A DNA stretch of 13,968 bases from RYN-433 sp036558265 (GCA_036558265.1 DATBFY010000304.1:1-13968), one strand, 5' to 3'. Shown: positions 7,577-13,968, numbered from the stretch's first letter. Numbers and translations: made by a program. Notes: generated from the letters alone by a model not told the origin.

Positions 7577-7678
7577 TCACTGTCGCCAGCGGGCCGCCGG
7601 CACTTCGCGGATCGTGCAGTTCCGGCTCATCCGGATACCGAGCAGACCGTCGGTGGAATGCCTCAATTCGATGATCAC
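7577..7678 (-). CDS. Possible 33-residue small protein (doubtful)
   Basis: A short frame starts at GTG 7678 and ends at TGA 7577, just upstream of the pheT promoter. The predicted peptide has a balanced composition (it begins VIIELRHSTDGLLGI and ends REVPAARWRQ), and its third codon positions are GC-rich like real genes here, unlike the Arg/Ala/Gly-heavy antisense frames. AGGCGG precedes the GTG and a TATACT box lies at 7690-7695, but the two are too close together for both to be used normally. I recognise no family. It could be a true small protein, the remnant of a longer gene, or chance. Confidence 0.2.
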   Translation of the reverse strand: MIIELRHSTDGLLGIRMSRNCTIREVPAARWRQ

Positions 7679-7707
7679 ACCCGCCTCGCAGTATATCGGG
7701 ATTTTGC

Positions 7708-7739
7708 TTGACCCGTGCCGCGCGTGAAGTGAATCTAAT
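7708..7739 (+). promoter_or_regulatory. Weak promoter candidate for the metzincin-like gene
   Basis: TTGACC (7708-7713, five of six) and TCTAAT (7734-7739, five of six) are good hexamers, but the 20-bp spacer is longer than the usual 16-18. If used, transcription would start near 7746 and leave a leader of about 86 nt. Confidence 0.3.
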
Positions 7740-7817
7740 GTCGCGCGTGGGTCCTGAAGCGCGGCGCGTTTCGTGCGCAGATGGCGCTTATCTCCCTGTG
7801 GACATTTCAGGCTCGAC

Positions 7818-7824
7818 GGAAGGA
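7818..7824 (+). promoter_or_regulatory. Ribosome binding site that sets the start at 7832
   Basis: GGAAGGA lies seven bases before the ATG at 7832. The in-frame ATG at 7781 has no comparable site, so the shorter protein, beginning MRYRGRRWVRR, is preferred. Confidence 0.75.
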
Positions 7825-7831
7825 CGCGACC

Positions 7832-10800
7832 ATGCGATACCGCGGACGTCGATGGGTGCGGCGTGTCGGAGGGGGTCTGGCGTTGGCGAGGCTCGAGTGG
7901 CTGGAAGCACGCCGGCTGCTGAGCGTGTACTACGACTATGACGTAGTCGCAAAGGCGGGGGATGCCGTGTCGCCCGACGGTGACACGATCACGTCGTTCG
8001 AGCCCGAGACGTCGATCAACGACGACGGTCGGGTGGCGTTCGTGGCGAACGTGACCGGGGGGGTGGGGACGGGGACGGCGGTCGTGACGGGCGACGCGGT
8101 CAACCCGCTCAAGAAGGTGAGCTTCCAAAGCGTGGCGTCGGGGCGGCGCTACAGCTTCCCGCAGATCGCCAACGACAACCAGGTGCTTGCGGCGGAGTCG
8201 ATCTCGGATTCGACGTTCATCCGGACGTGGGACGCGACGGCGGCGACGCCGACCAACACGATCCTGGTGCGCGACAGCGAGACGGCGCCGGACGGCTTTC
8301 TGCCGTACGACTTCGTGATCCTGCCGTCGCGTGCTAACGACGGCGGGGTGGCGTACGTCGGGGAGGTCGGCGACACGCTCACCGACCTCTATTACAAGAA
8401 GAACGGATCGGCCGAGTCGATGATCGGCCTGAGCGGGGGCGGGTATCGGCCGATGGCGGCGGACGGGGGGCGGGTGGTGATCCGCACGGGCGTGCCGGGT
8501 ATGCAGAAGATCTTCGTGCTGACGGCGGGTGGCGCCGGGCAACTGCTGGCGGACTCGTCGGGCTTTTCGGCGCTATCGCAGCCGGGGATCAGCGACGACG
8601 GGAACGTCATCGCATTCGCGGGGAACAACACGACGACGGGCAAGGGGATTTACCTGTCGTATTTCGACGGGACCAAATACACGACGCCGGTGAAGGTCGC
8701 GGGAGTGCAGAACGAGCTGGGGTACGACGCGGCGGGGAACGGGCTGTTCCTCAATGACTTCGATTTTTCGACGACGGATCCGACGTCGAACCTGTCGAAC
8801 CGCGTCGGAGTCGTACACGGACCGGACGTGGGGGCGGCGGGGATCGAGGACGACACGATCCTGCTGACGTTCATCGGCACGCCCAGCGGGGCGAGCCGGG
8901 CTAACCCACAGGTGCCGGCCAAGCCACTGCTGTTTTCGGCGAACAAGGGAATCTGGACGATGCGGATCGTGCCCGCGGTGCCACCGCGCGCGGTCGGATC
9001 GCCCAAGGGCACGCTCAACTTCAACTTCCGCACGAGTCCGATGCCGGTGGTGCAGGTGGGGGACACGATCGGCGGGCGGGCGGTGACCGGGTTCACGCTC
9101 TACGACCCGGTCGCGACGGCGAAGAAGGACCAGGCGGGCGTCGCGCGGCCGACGGTGGACCCGGGGGATCATTTCGTGACGTTCGACGCGACGACCGCGT
9201 CGGGGGACGAGGTCGTCCGCGCGGCGCAGCTCGACACCGACGGGGACGGCCTGTACGACCACTGGGAGCGCGCCGCGGGCGGGATCGACATTGACCAGGA
9301 CGGCACGGTGGACCTGGACCTGTCGGCGCTGGGCGCCGATCCGAAGCACAAAGACCTGTTCATGGAGATCGACTGGCTCAAGCCCGACGCGGCCACGGGG
9401 CGGGACTTTTCGCCCCAGAAGGAGGCGCTGGATTTCTTCGACACGGCGATGCGGAACGCACCCTTGACCAACCCGGACGGGACGACGGGCGTGAGCGTAC
9501 ACATCGACGCGGGGTCGTCGATCCCCGGGCTGTCGCGGAACATGGGGGGAATCGCGCTGCAGGGCGGCGACCTGATCAGCCAGGCCGGAACGGGCAATCA
9601 CATCCACGTGCTCTACTTCGGCACCACCGACCCCGTGGCGGCGCTGGGCGGGGGAACCGATGCCGTCGGACGGCCATTCGTGGCGCGGTCGCTTGAGAGC
9701 GTCAAGCAGACGTTCTTCGGGACGACCACGAAGGACGCGCGGGAGCTGGCGTTCAAGTACGTGGTGTTCGCCGACAGCCATGGTGCGGGCATGGTCGGGG
9801 GCGTGGTGCAGCTCAGCGGGAGCAGCGGGGTCGCCGAGGCGGGGGTGTTCAACAGCGCCAAGGACGGGACGGGCAAGCAGATCGACACGCGTTTCATCCC
9901 GGGGAACGACGCGATCATCTCGGTGGGCGGCGCGCGGAGCTGGGTCGGCGGGCGGCTGACGGTGCCGACGCCGGCGGTGGGCGCCCCGGCGTCGATCCCG
10001 GAGCCCGTGGGCTTCCTGCAGGGGCAGACCTTGCTGCACGAGGTGGGGCACACGCTGGGACTGCTGCACGGGGGGAACGACAGCCTCACGAGCGGCCCCC
10101 CCACCGCGGTGACGCCGGCGCTCAAGCCGAATTACCGGAGCCTGATGAACTACGCGTATCAACTGCACCCGGATCCCACCGGCGCGCTGGTGCGCGACTA
10201 CTCCCGCGCGGGGGACGCCGTGTTTGCCGACTGGCCGGTCGTGCAACTCAACTTCAACGCGTTCTTCGACAACCTGGGGAACTCGCCGAACATCCGCCCG
10301 CGGTACACGTCGGGCGACGACGCGCCCATCGAGCAACACGACGATCAGGACCTGCGGGACGCGATCGCGATCAATGGCCCGCTGGACAGCCAGGTGCCGT
10401 CGGTCAAAGTGGATGATCCGGCGGATCACTCGAACCTCGCGGTCGGCGGGACGCTGACGGTAAAGCTGACCGCCACCGACAACGTCGGCATCGACACGCT
10501 GAAGGTATCCTTCGACGGCGACGGCGACGGCGTGCTCTCCCCGGGCGAGACGATCGACGCCACGTCCCTTGGCGGCGGCAAGTACCAGGCGGTGTTCACC
10601 AACATCTCGGGCCCCGCGGGCGATCGCACGCTGACCGCGACCGCAACCGACGCGGCGACGTTCACCGCCGTGGCGAACCTGACGATCAGCGTGACGACGA
10701 TCATCGCGCCGCCGCCAAAGGTGACGGCCGCGACGTTCACGTTCGCGGCGCTCCCGCAGCGGATCACGTTCACGTTCAGCCAGAACGTGTCGGCAAGCCT

Positions 10801-11380
10801 TGCGGCGGGCGATTTCGACATCCGCCGGGCGGACGGCACGGGCGCACCCGTCACGCCGACCCTCCTGCCCTACGACGCCGTGAACAACATGCAGACGCTG
10901 ACGCTCCCCGGCGTGCCGGCGGACGGACGGTACGTCGTGACGCTCTCGTCGGCCGGCATCGGGAACCTGAACGGCCAGCTCGACGGCAACGGCGACGGAT
11001 CGCCCGGGCCGGACTATACGTTCGCCTTCCTCTTCTTTGCCGGCGACGCCAACAACGACGGCGCGGTCGATTTCAACGACCTGGTGATGCTGGCGCAGAA
11101 CTACAACACGACCGGCGGGCGGACGTTTGACCAGGGGGATTTCAACTACGACGGCAACGTCGATTTCAACGACCTGGTGATCCTGGCGCAGCGGTACAAC
11201 ACGCAGTTGCCGCCTGCCGCCGCCGCGACGCCCACCGGCGGTGGTATCTTCGCATCGTCCGCCGGCGCGCGGCAATCCGTGTTCGCGCAGCTCGAGGCAG
11301 CGGAACGGCGGGCGCCTCAGAAGGTCAACAAGCCCGTGCGGCGCGAGGGTCAACCCGCGCCGCGTTATCCGCGGCGGTGA
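7832..11380 (+). CDS. Secreted metzincin-like protein with NxxGxxAF repeats, Ig-like domains and dockerin
   Basis: A predicted extracellular protein of 1182 residues. The N-terminus has no classical signal peptide but carries LEARRLLS at 24-31, close to the LEPR-XLL motif typical of exported planctomycete proteins. Residues about 35 to 450 are beta-rich with repeats such as NDDGRVAF (from Asn63) and SDDGNVIAF, resembling NxxGxxAF tandem repeats. DTDGDGLYD (468-476) is a calcium-binding loop. It leads into a metallopeptidase-like domain beginning around FMEIDW (510). HEVGHTLGLLH at 736-746 fits the metzincin zinc motif HExxHxxGxxH, with Glu737 as the general base and Met772 in LMNYAY as the Met-turn. 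Two Ig-like domains (about 852-955 and 959-1068) and a type I dockerin (1071-1123) follow, then a basic tail. The role is probably secreted proteolysis or surface attachment; the substrate is unknown. The 3' end overlaps the PEP-CTERM gene by 16 bp. Confidence 0.88.
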   Translation: MRYRGRRWVRRVGGGLALARLEWLEARRLLSVYYDYDVVAKAGDAVSPDGDTITSFEPETSINDDGRVAFVANVTGGVGTGTAVVTGDAVNPLKKVSFQSVASGRRYSFPQIANDNQVLAAESISDSTFIRTWDATAATPTNTILVRDSETAPDGFLPYDFVILPSRANDGGVAYVGEVGDTLTDLYYKKNGSAESMIGLSGGGYRPMAADGGRVVIRTGVPGMQKIFVLTAGGAGQLLADSSGFSALSQPGISDDGNVIAFAGNNTTTGKGIYLSYFDGTKYTTPVKVAGVQNELGYDAAGNGLFLNDFDFSTTDPTSNLSNRVGVVHGPDVGAAGIEDDTILLTFIGTPSGASRANPQVPAKPLLFSANKGIWTMRIVPAVPPRAVGSPKGTLNFNFRTSPMPVVQVGDTIGGRAVTGFTLYDPVATAKKDQAGVARPTVDPGDHFVTFDATTASGDEVVRAAQLDTDGDGLYDHWERAAGGIDIDQDGTVDLDLSALGADPKHKDLFMEIDWLKPDAATGRDFSPQKEALDFFDTAMRNAPLTNPDGTTGVSVHIDAGSSIPGLSRNMGGIALQGGDLISQAGTGNHIHVLYFGTTDPVAALGGGTDAVGRPFVARSLESVKQTFFGTTTKDARELAFKYVVFADSHGAGMVGGVVQLSGSSGVAEAGVFNSAKDGTGKQIDTRFIPGNDAIISVGGARSWVGGRLTVPTPAVGAPASIPEPVGFLQGQTLLHEVGHTLGLLHGGNDSLTSGPPTAVTPALKPNYRSLMNYAYQLHPDPTGALVRDYSRAGDAVFADWPVVQLNFNAFFDNLGNSPNIRPRYTSGDDAPIEQHDDQDLRDAIAINGPLDSQVPSVKVDDPADHSNLAVGGTLTVKLTATDNVGIDTLKVSFDGDGDGVLSPGETIDATSLGGGKYQAVFTNISGPAGDRTLTATATDAATFTAVANLTISVTTIIAPPPKVTAATFTFAALPQRITFTFSQNVSASLAAGDFDIRRADGTGAPVTPTLLPYDAVNNMQTLTLPGVPADGRYVVTLSSAGIGNLNGQLDGNGDGSPGPDYTFAFLFFAGDANNDGAVDFNDLVMLAQNYNTTGGRTFDQGDFNYDGNVDFNDLVILAQRYNTQLPPAAAATPTGGGIFASSAGARQSVFAQLEAAERRAPQKVNKPVRREGQPAPRYPRR
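11066..11203 (+). repeat. Near-identical 45-bp direct repeat encoding the two dockerin motifs
   Basis: 11066-11110 and 11159-11203 match at 41 of 45 bases, offset by 93 bp (31 codons). Each encodes the VDFNDLV-LAQ-YNT helix part of one dockerin half. With the preceding residues they give two complete calcium loops, DANNDGAVDFND (from Asp1072) and DFNYDGNVDFND (from Asp1103). Identity this high at DNA level points to a recent duplication or gene conversion. Confidence 0.85.
11358..11376. terminator. Perfect 7-bp hairpin inside the overlap of two convergent genes
   Basis: CGCCGCG (11358-11364) and CGCGGCG (11370-11376) pair perfectly around a 5-nt loop that holds the TAA stop of the minus-strand PEP-CTERM gene (11365-11367). 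The element is coding for the plus-strand protein up to its stop at 11378. No T-tract follows. A role as a shared transcription end is inferred from position. Confidence 0.4.
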
Positions 11381-12168
11381 CGCCGGCGCAGCAGCGGGAT
11401 CGCGAGCGCGAAGCCGCAAGCGGCCAGGCTGGCGGGCTCGGGGACCGCCTCGAAGTCGCCGATCACCGTCGTGCCGCCCGTGCCGCCGCTCAGCGCGACG
11501 TTGTCGAAATAGAACCGCATCGGCCCCACGTTGCCGTTGCTGTCGCCACCCTGGGTGACCAGCCAGATGCGGGCGTCGGTGGCGCTGTTGGCGTTGATGA
11601 AGTCGGCGAGCGACATCCCGCCGGACTTGAACGTGGTCAGGTCCCAGGTAATGTGGCGCGTCCCATCCACGCCGTTCCAGCCTGCGCCCTGCCCGAGGCT
11701 GTCCGTGCCATTGGCCGCCGCGAAGCTCTGCTGGATGAAGCCGCCCGCAGGCGCGGCGATCACGACCGCCAGCTCGTTCGACTGGGCGAAGCCGTTGAAC
11801 GAGTCATCCGTCCCCCCGCCGAACGCGCCGCCGTTGAGCTCCTGGCCGTTGAGCGTCTCGTCGTAGGAGAGACCGGTCGCGCCGGCCTTGAGCTGGTCCA
11901 CGATATTGGGCGACATGATGCCCCAGAAGGCGTTCTGGCCCTGCGGCACCTCGGCGCGCAGCGACTGCGTTCCATGCGTCACGCCGATCCCGGTGACCGG
12001 CGTCAGCACGACCGTCGGCGGGTTGCTGGCGATGTCGTCCCAGCCGTCGGGCCCGGCGGCCTGCGCCGCACCGGCGATCGACAGCGCCGCCAGTGACGCG
12101 GCTGCCGCCATCACCCCGCGCGCACGCTCCCCGCGGTGCATTCTTCCCAAGTCCATTCCCATCCTCAT
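11365..12168 (-). CDS. PEP-CTERM sorting-signal exported protein
   Basis: An exported protein of 267 residues. The N-terminus has Arg-rich residues, then a hydrophobic stretch (19-35) and a likely signal peptidase site after AQA (Ala37). The mature part (38-240) is rich in Gly, Asn, Asp and aromatics and reads as a beta-sandwich; FYFDNVALSG near its end resembles the last strand of carbohydrate-binding jelly-roll modules, but no named domain is clear. Residues 242-267 are a complete PEP-CTERM tail: VPEP, a hydrophobic segment, then the basic end RRRHRRG. Such proteins are processed by an exosortase, which is not in this window. The ATG at 12168 is chosen because GGAGG (12174-12178) lies five bases upstream; an in-frame ATG further up (12222) overlaps the pseudopilin gene. 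It is probably last in a three-gene transcription unit, 50 bp behind the pseudopilin. Confidence 0.85.
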   Translation of the reverse strand: MRMGMDLGRMHRGERARGVMAAAASLAALSIAGAAQAAGPDGWDDIASNPPTVVLTPVTGIGVTHGTQSLRAEVPQGQNAFWGIMSPNIVDQLKAGATGLSYDETLNGQELNGGAFGGGTDDSFNGFAQSNELAVVIAAPAGGFIQQSFAAANGTDSLGQGAGWNGVDGTRHITWDLTTFKSGGMSLADFINANSATDARIWLVTQGGDSNGNVGPMRFYFDNVALSGGTGGTTVIGDFEAVPEPASLAACGFALAIPLLRRRHRRG

Positions 12169-12218
12169 CTGAGCCTCCGAAAAAAAGAGATTAGAGATGT
12201 ATCCGACCCACTGTGTCC

Positions 12219-13007
12219 TCACTTATTGATGCAGATCTCGCGAACCTTGACCTCGCCGATCTTGCGCGCCTCGACGTGACCGTCGAAAAACGCGACCGGC
12301 GTGGTCGTGTTCTTCAGGTGCCGGAACCGCATCGAGCAGACCCACCACCCGTCGTCGCGGTTGACGCCGGCGTCGATCTGGCTGTTCCACCGCGACATGT
12401 CCCCGTCTTTAGGCGGATCGGTGTACCAGTGGCCCCAGTTCCACCGCCAGCCGTCCAGGAAGATCGACTCGGGCTCCGGGCACATGTTCCAGACCGGGAT
12501 CTGCGGGCCCTCGTAGAACGCGATCTTCTCCGCGGCGTTCTTGATGCTCGACAGCCTCCGCTGCGGGTACTCGGCGTTCTGCTGCATGAGCTGGTCGTAA
12601 CCGGGGAACGCCCGGGGGTTGAACTGCACGGTGCGGATCAGGTTGGGCGCCCAGACGTTGGCGCCGCCGCTCATGTTCGCCTCGACGCAGGTGAAGACCG
12701 GGCTGAGCGTGTCCGTCGTCTCATCGTTGAAGGGTTTCCCGAGCAGCTTCGTGAGTTGGATCAGCGTGTTGGCGAACGTCCCCTCGACGCCCTGGGTCTG
12801 GTCGCACGAGCGGGGCAGGACGCCCTTGTTCTCCCCGACGTAGAAGCTGATCGCCGTATAGATCTGGCGGAAGTTCGACTGGCAGGTCACCAGGTTCGCG
12901 GACATCCTGGCGCGCGTCAGCGAGGGCATCAGGATCGAGATCAGCAGGGCGATGATGCCGATCACCACCAGCAGCTCGACCAGCGTGAAGGCGTTGCGGC
13001 GATGCAT
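12219..13007 (-). CDS. Type IV pseudopilin with prepilin leader and H-X9-DG-like C-terminus
   Basis: A pseudopilin-like protein of 262 residues. The leader MHRRNA is followed by FTLVELLVVIGIIALLIS, the classic class III prepilin signature: Ala6 stands at the cleavage position instead of the usual Gly, mature Phe7 would be methylated, and Glu11 is the +5 glutamate. After cleavage the hydrophobic helix anchors the protein in the inner membrane or packs into a pseudopilus. The C-terminal RHLKNTTTPVAFFDGHVEA is a variant of the H-X9-DG motif of planctomycete and verrucomicrobial pseudopilins, here with 11 residues between His230 and Asp242. AGGAGA (13015-13020) lies seven bases before the ATG. 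The gene sits between the membrane protein and the PEP-CTERM gene on the same strand. Prepilin peptidase and secretion ATPase genes are not in the window. Large pseudopilin families of unknown function are usual in this phylum. Confidence 0.9.
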   Translation of the reverse strand: MHRRNAFTLVELLVVIGIIALLISILMPSLTRARMSANLVTCQSNFRQIYTAISFYVGENKGVLPRSCDQTQGVEGTFANTLIQLTKLLGKPFNDETTDTLSPVFTCVEANMSGGANVWAPNLIRTVQFNPRAFPGYDQLMQQNAEYPQRRLSSIKNAAEKIAFYEGPQIPVWNMCPEPESIFLDGWRWNWGHWYTDPPKDGDMSRWNSQIDAGVNRDDGWWVCSMRFRHLKNTTTPVAFFDGHVEARKIGEVKVREICINK

Positions 13008-13059
13008 TGGGGGATCTCCTGTCTCGTGTTGGGCACAAAACCCTGACTGATTTCGCGTG

Positions 13060-13557
13060 TTAAGGGTAAACCTCCGGCGGCGTGCTGCCATCCGGGCAGC
13101 GGAAGACGCGGATCCTGGTTGCGCGCATCGCGTCGGCCTGGCTGACCCATTGCGTGTCGCCCGGACGCTTGACCTCCAGGCCCGTCGTCCCGATCGAGGC
13201 GAGCTCGCCGACGTTGGGCGGGGGCTTGCCGGTGCCACGGTACGACTTGGCCACCTCCAGCGCCTTGAGGGCGTCGGCCGTATAACGCGACAGGTAGCCC
13301 ACCACGCGCTTGCCGCCGCACTCGAACATATGCGCCTGCACGGCGGGCTTGCCGTCCCTGTCGAACGGCGGCAGGTTGGTGTTGGAGGCGACGAAGACCG
13401 TCGCGCCGTCGTCGGTCGTGAAGTACGTCCCCGACCCCGACAACCCGCCGGCGTTGCGCGCCTGGACGAAGATCGCGATGCCCGCGCCAACGATCACCAG
13501 CACCGCCACCGCGATGACGGCTGACTGGCGACTTTGGATCGCGTCGCGAATGCCCAC
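13060..13557 (-). CDS. Single-pass membrane protein next to the pseudopilin, unknown function
   Basis: A protein of 165 residues with a short basic N-terminus, one membrane helix at about 12-31 (SAVIAVAVLVIVGAGIAIFV) and a periplasmic or surface domain of about 130 residues. That domain starts with GTYFTTDDGATVFVASN, has PPFDRDGKPAVQA and RVVGYLSRYTADA, and includes two cysteines (in FECGG and FRCPDG). I recall similar DDG...PPFD.DGKPA sequences as unnamed proteins of Phycisphaerae but cannot confirm this here. The GTG at 13557 is chosen because GAGGAG lies five bases upstream; the frame stays open to ATG codons near 13641, but the added residues are Arg/Ala/Cys-rich and look non-coding. It is first of three minus-strand genes and lies 52 bp ahead of the pseudopilin, which suggests a shared envelope role. 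Confidence 0.78.
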   Translation of the reverse strand: MGIRDAIQSRQSAVIAVAVLVIVGAGIAIFVQARNAGGLSGSGTYFTTDDGATVFVASNTNLPPFDRDGKPAVQAHMFECGGKRVVGYLSRYTADALKALEVAKSYRGTGKPPPNVGELASIGTTGLEVKRPGDTQWVSQADAMRATRIRVFRCPDGSTPPEVYP

Positions 13558-13562
13558 GCAAG

Positions 13563-13568
13563 CTCCTC
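13563..13568 (-). promoter_or_regulatory. Ribosome binding site that supports the GTG start at 13557
   Basis: GAGGAG on the minus strand lies five bases before the GTG. The ATG codons further upstream have no site this good. Confidence 0.7.
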
Positions 13569-13628
13569 TACGCGCGCCGCGCACGGATGCGCGCGCGATG
13601 CACACAGCCGAATTCCCGCGGATGCAGG

Positions 13629-13684
13629 GCGAGGCCATCACCTCGCGCCAGATGTGAGAACGAGAACCTGCGGGTCAACCCGCA
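13629..13684 (-). other. Two perfect inverted repeats in the leader of the membrane protein/pseudopilin cluster
   Basis: GCGAGG (13629-13634) pairs with CCTCGC (13641-13646) around a 6-nt loop. TGCGGGT (13669-13675) and ACCCGCA (13678-13684) are perfect inverted copies separated by 2 bp. Both lie between the promoter at 13739-13767 and the GTG at 13557, so they would be in the roughly 175-nt leader RNA; the second could also be a dimeric operator just downstream of the transcription start. They do not match any riboswitch pattern I know. Confidence 0.4.
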
Positions 13685-13738
13685 CAATCCGCGGATGGCC
13701 ACACGACGGCCGACTCCGGACAGATCATCTTCGTAACC

Positions 13739-13767
13739 ATTTTATTTCTAGCCCCCGGCCGTCGCAA
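13739..13767 (-). promoter_or_regulatory. Sigma70-like promoter for the membrane protein/pseudopilin/PEP-CTERM cluster
   Basis: On the minus strand TTGCGA (13762-13767, four of six) is followed after exactly 17 bp by TAAAAT (13739-13744, five of six), in a locally AT-rich patch of otherwise GC-rich DNA. Transcription would begin near 13732. The promoter lies 28 bp beyond the stop of the upstream GH13 gene, which suggests that the cluster is transcribed apart from it. An imperfect inverted repeat (CGGCCG at 13756-13761 and 13778-13783) overlaps the -35 box. Confidence 0.5.
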
Positions 13768-13795
13768 TGTTTAAATGCGGCCGCGCCCTTGCACG

Positions 13796-13968
13796 TCAGG
13801 GGAGGCCGAGGCGGACGATCACCCCTTCATCGGGCCGAAGCGCGATCTCGCGCACCGGCTCGCCCTCGCGGTCCAGATGAGTCGAGAGCAGGATAACTCC
13901 GCTGCCAGACGCCAGTTCCGTGGGATATGAGGTGAACGGTCGCGACCCCAGGTTCAGCGCGACCAGGA
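13796..13968 (-). CDS. C-terminus of a GH13 alpha-amylase/glucosidase-family enzyme (partial)
   Basis: The last 56 codons of a gene that begins beyond the window's right edge, ending at TGA 13796. The translation opens with LVALNLGSRPF, continues with VILLSTHLDREGE and ends with LRPDEGVIVRLGLP. This pattern (a V-LN strand, LLSTHLDR and a final L-PDEG strand) is the C-terminal beta-sandwich found after the TIM barrel in oligo-1,6-glucosidase and trehalose synthase-like GH13 enzymes. The catalytic domain is not visible, so the reaction (hydrolysis or transfer on alpha-glucans) cannot be specified. It reads in the same direction as the following cluster but seems separate, since a promoter lies in the short gap. 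Confidence 0.65.
   Translation of the reverse strand, partial: LVALNLGSRPFTSYPTELASGSGVILLSTHLDREGEPVREIALRPDEGVIVRLGLP

Larger units (their letters stand above)
7494..7831. other. Divergent intergenic region between pheT and the metzincin-like gene
   Basis: This 338-bp region holds the pheT promoter on its left side, a possible 33-codon open frame on the minus strand, a weak promoter candidate for the plus-strand gene, and the strong ribosome site at 7818-7824. I see no RNA gene or riboswitch-like fold in it. Confidence 0.6.

Noticed and set aside
7781..7831. Start of the metzincin-like gene at the ATG at 7781
   Set aside because: The ribosome site GGAAGGA serves the ATG at 7832, and the LEPR-XLL-like motif is then at the usual short distance from the N-terminus.
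8573..11419. Long open frame of 948 codons on the minus strand, antisense to the metzincin-like gene
   Set aside because: Its product is dominated by Arg, Val, His and Gly with no domain, as expected for the antisense of GC-rich coding DNA. The plus-strand frame has clear domains and motifs throughout.
12180..12186. Run of seven A (T on the minus strand) after the pseudopilin gene, considered as an intrinsic terminator
   Set aside because: No stem-loop precedes it in the direction of transcription. It lies just before the ribosome site of the PEP-CTERM gene and is more likely an unstructured translation leader.
11377..13046. Plus-strand open frames over the PEP-CTERM and pseudopilin genes
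   Set aside because: They are shadows: the minus-strand products carry a PEP-CTERM tail and a prepilin leader, and the plus-strand products show nothing.
1..13968. Defence system, prophage, integron, CRISPR array or transposon
   Set aside because: No transposase, integrase, Cas, nuclease-helicase or phage structural gene and no regularly spaced repeats were seen on either strand.

Overview
The window looks like chromosomal DNA of a planctomycete, most likely of the Phycisphaerae. The evidence is its high GC content and a set of hallmarks seen together: a secreted protein with an LEPR-XLL-like N-terminus and a C-terminal dockerin, a PEP-CTERM protein, a pseudopilin with a variant of the H-X9-DG C-terminal motif, and a short PheT that lacks the tRNA-binding OB domain. 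This placement is inferred from gene content only. I see no rRNA or tRNA gene, no CRISPR array, no insertion sequence and no phage gene.

Layout. (1) 1-3080, plus strand: the 3' part of a ClC chloride channel/transporter with two CBS domains, then a 555-residue L-fucose isomerase-like protein; the 176-bp gap between them carries several perfect inverted repeats. (2) 3153-4493, minus strand: an HDOD-PilZ signalling protein with intact c-di-GMP-binding motifs. (3) 4719-5447, plus strand: a six-helix membrane protein of unknown function, divergent from the HDOD gene across a 225-bp region with two inverted repeats. (4) 5457-7493, minus strand: pheT, with its own sigma70-like promoter and no pheS beside it. 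(5) 7832-11380, plus strand: a 1182-residue secreted, metzincin-like dockerin protein. (6) 11365-13557, minus strand: three same-direction genes about 50 bp apart, in transcription order a single-pass membrane protein, a pseudopilin and a PEP-CTERM protein. They lie behind a good promoter and a leader of roughly 175 nt. (7) 13796-13968, minus strand: the last 56 codons of a GH13 (alpha-amylase/glucosidase family) enzyme.

How the parts relate. Regions 1 to 4 look like unrelated housekeeping and metabolic genes, each on its own or nearly so. Regions 5 and 6 are the accessory part. Both encode envelope or extracellular proteins carrying sorting or assembly signals (LEPR-XLL, dockerin, PEP-CTERM, prepilin leader), and they converge with a 16-bp overlap. 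The sorting machinery itself (exosortase, prepilin peptidase, cohesin partners) is not in the window.

The least ordinary observations are a G-quadruplex-type, GGGTTC-rich block that codes for a Gly-rich insert inside pheT, the short perfect hairpins found at all three convergent gene junctions, and the small pseudopilin/PEP-CTERM cluster with its structured leader. Nothing here is clearly a new defence or mobile system.
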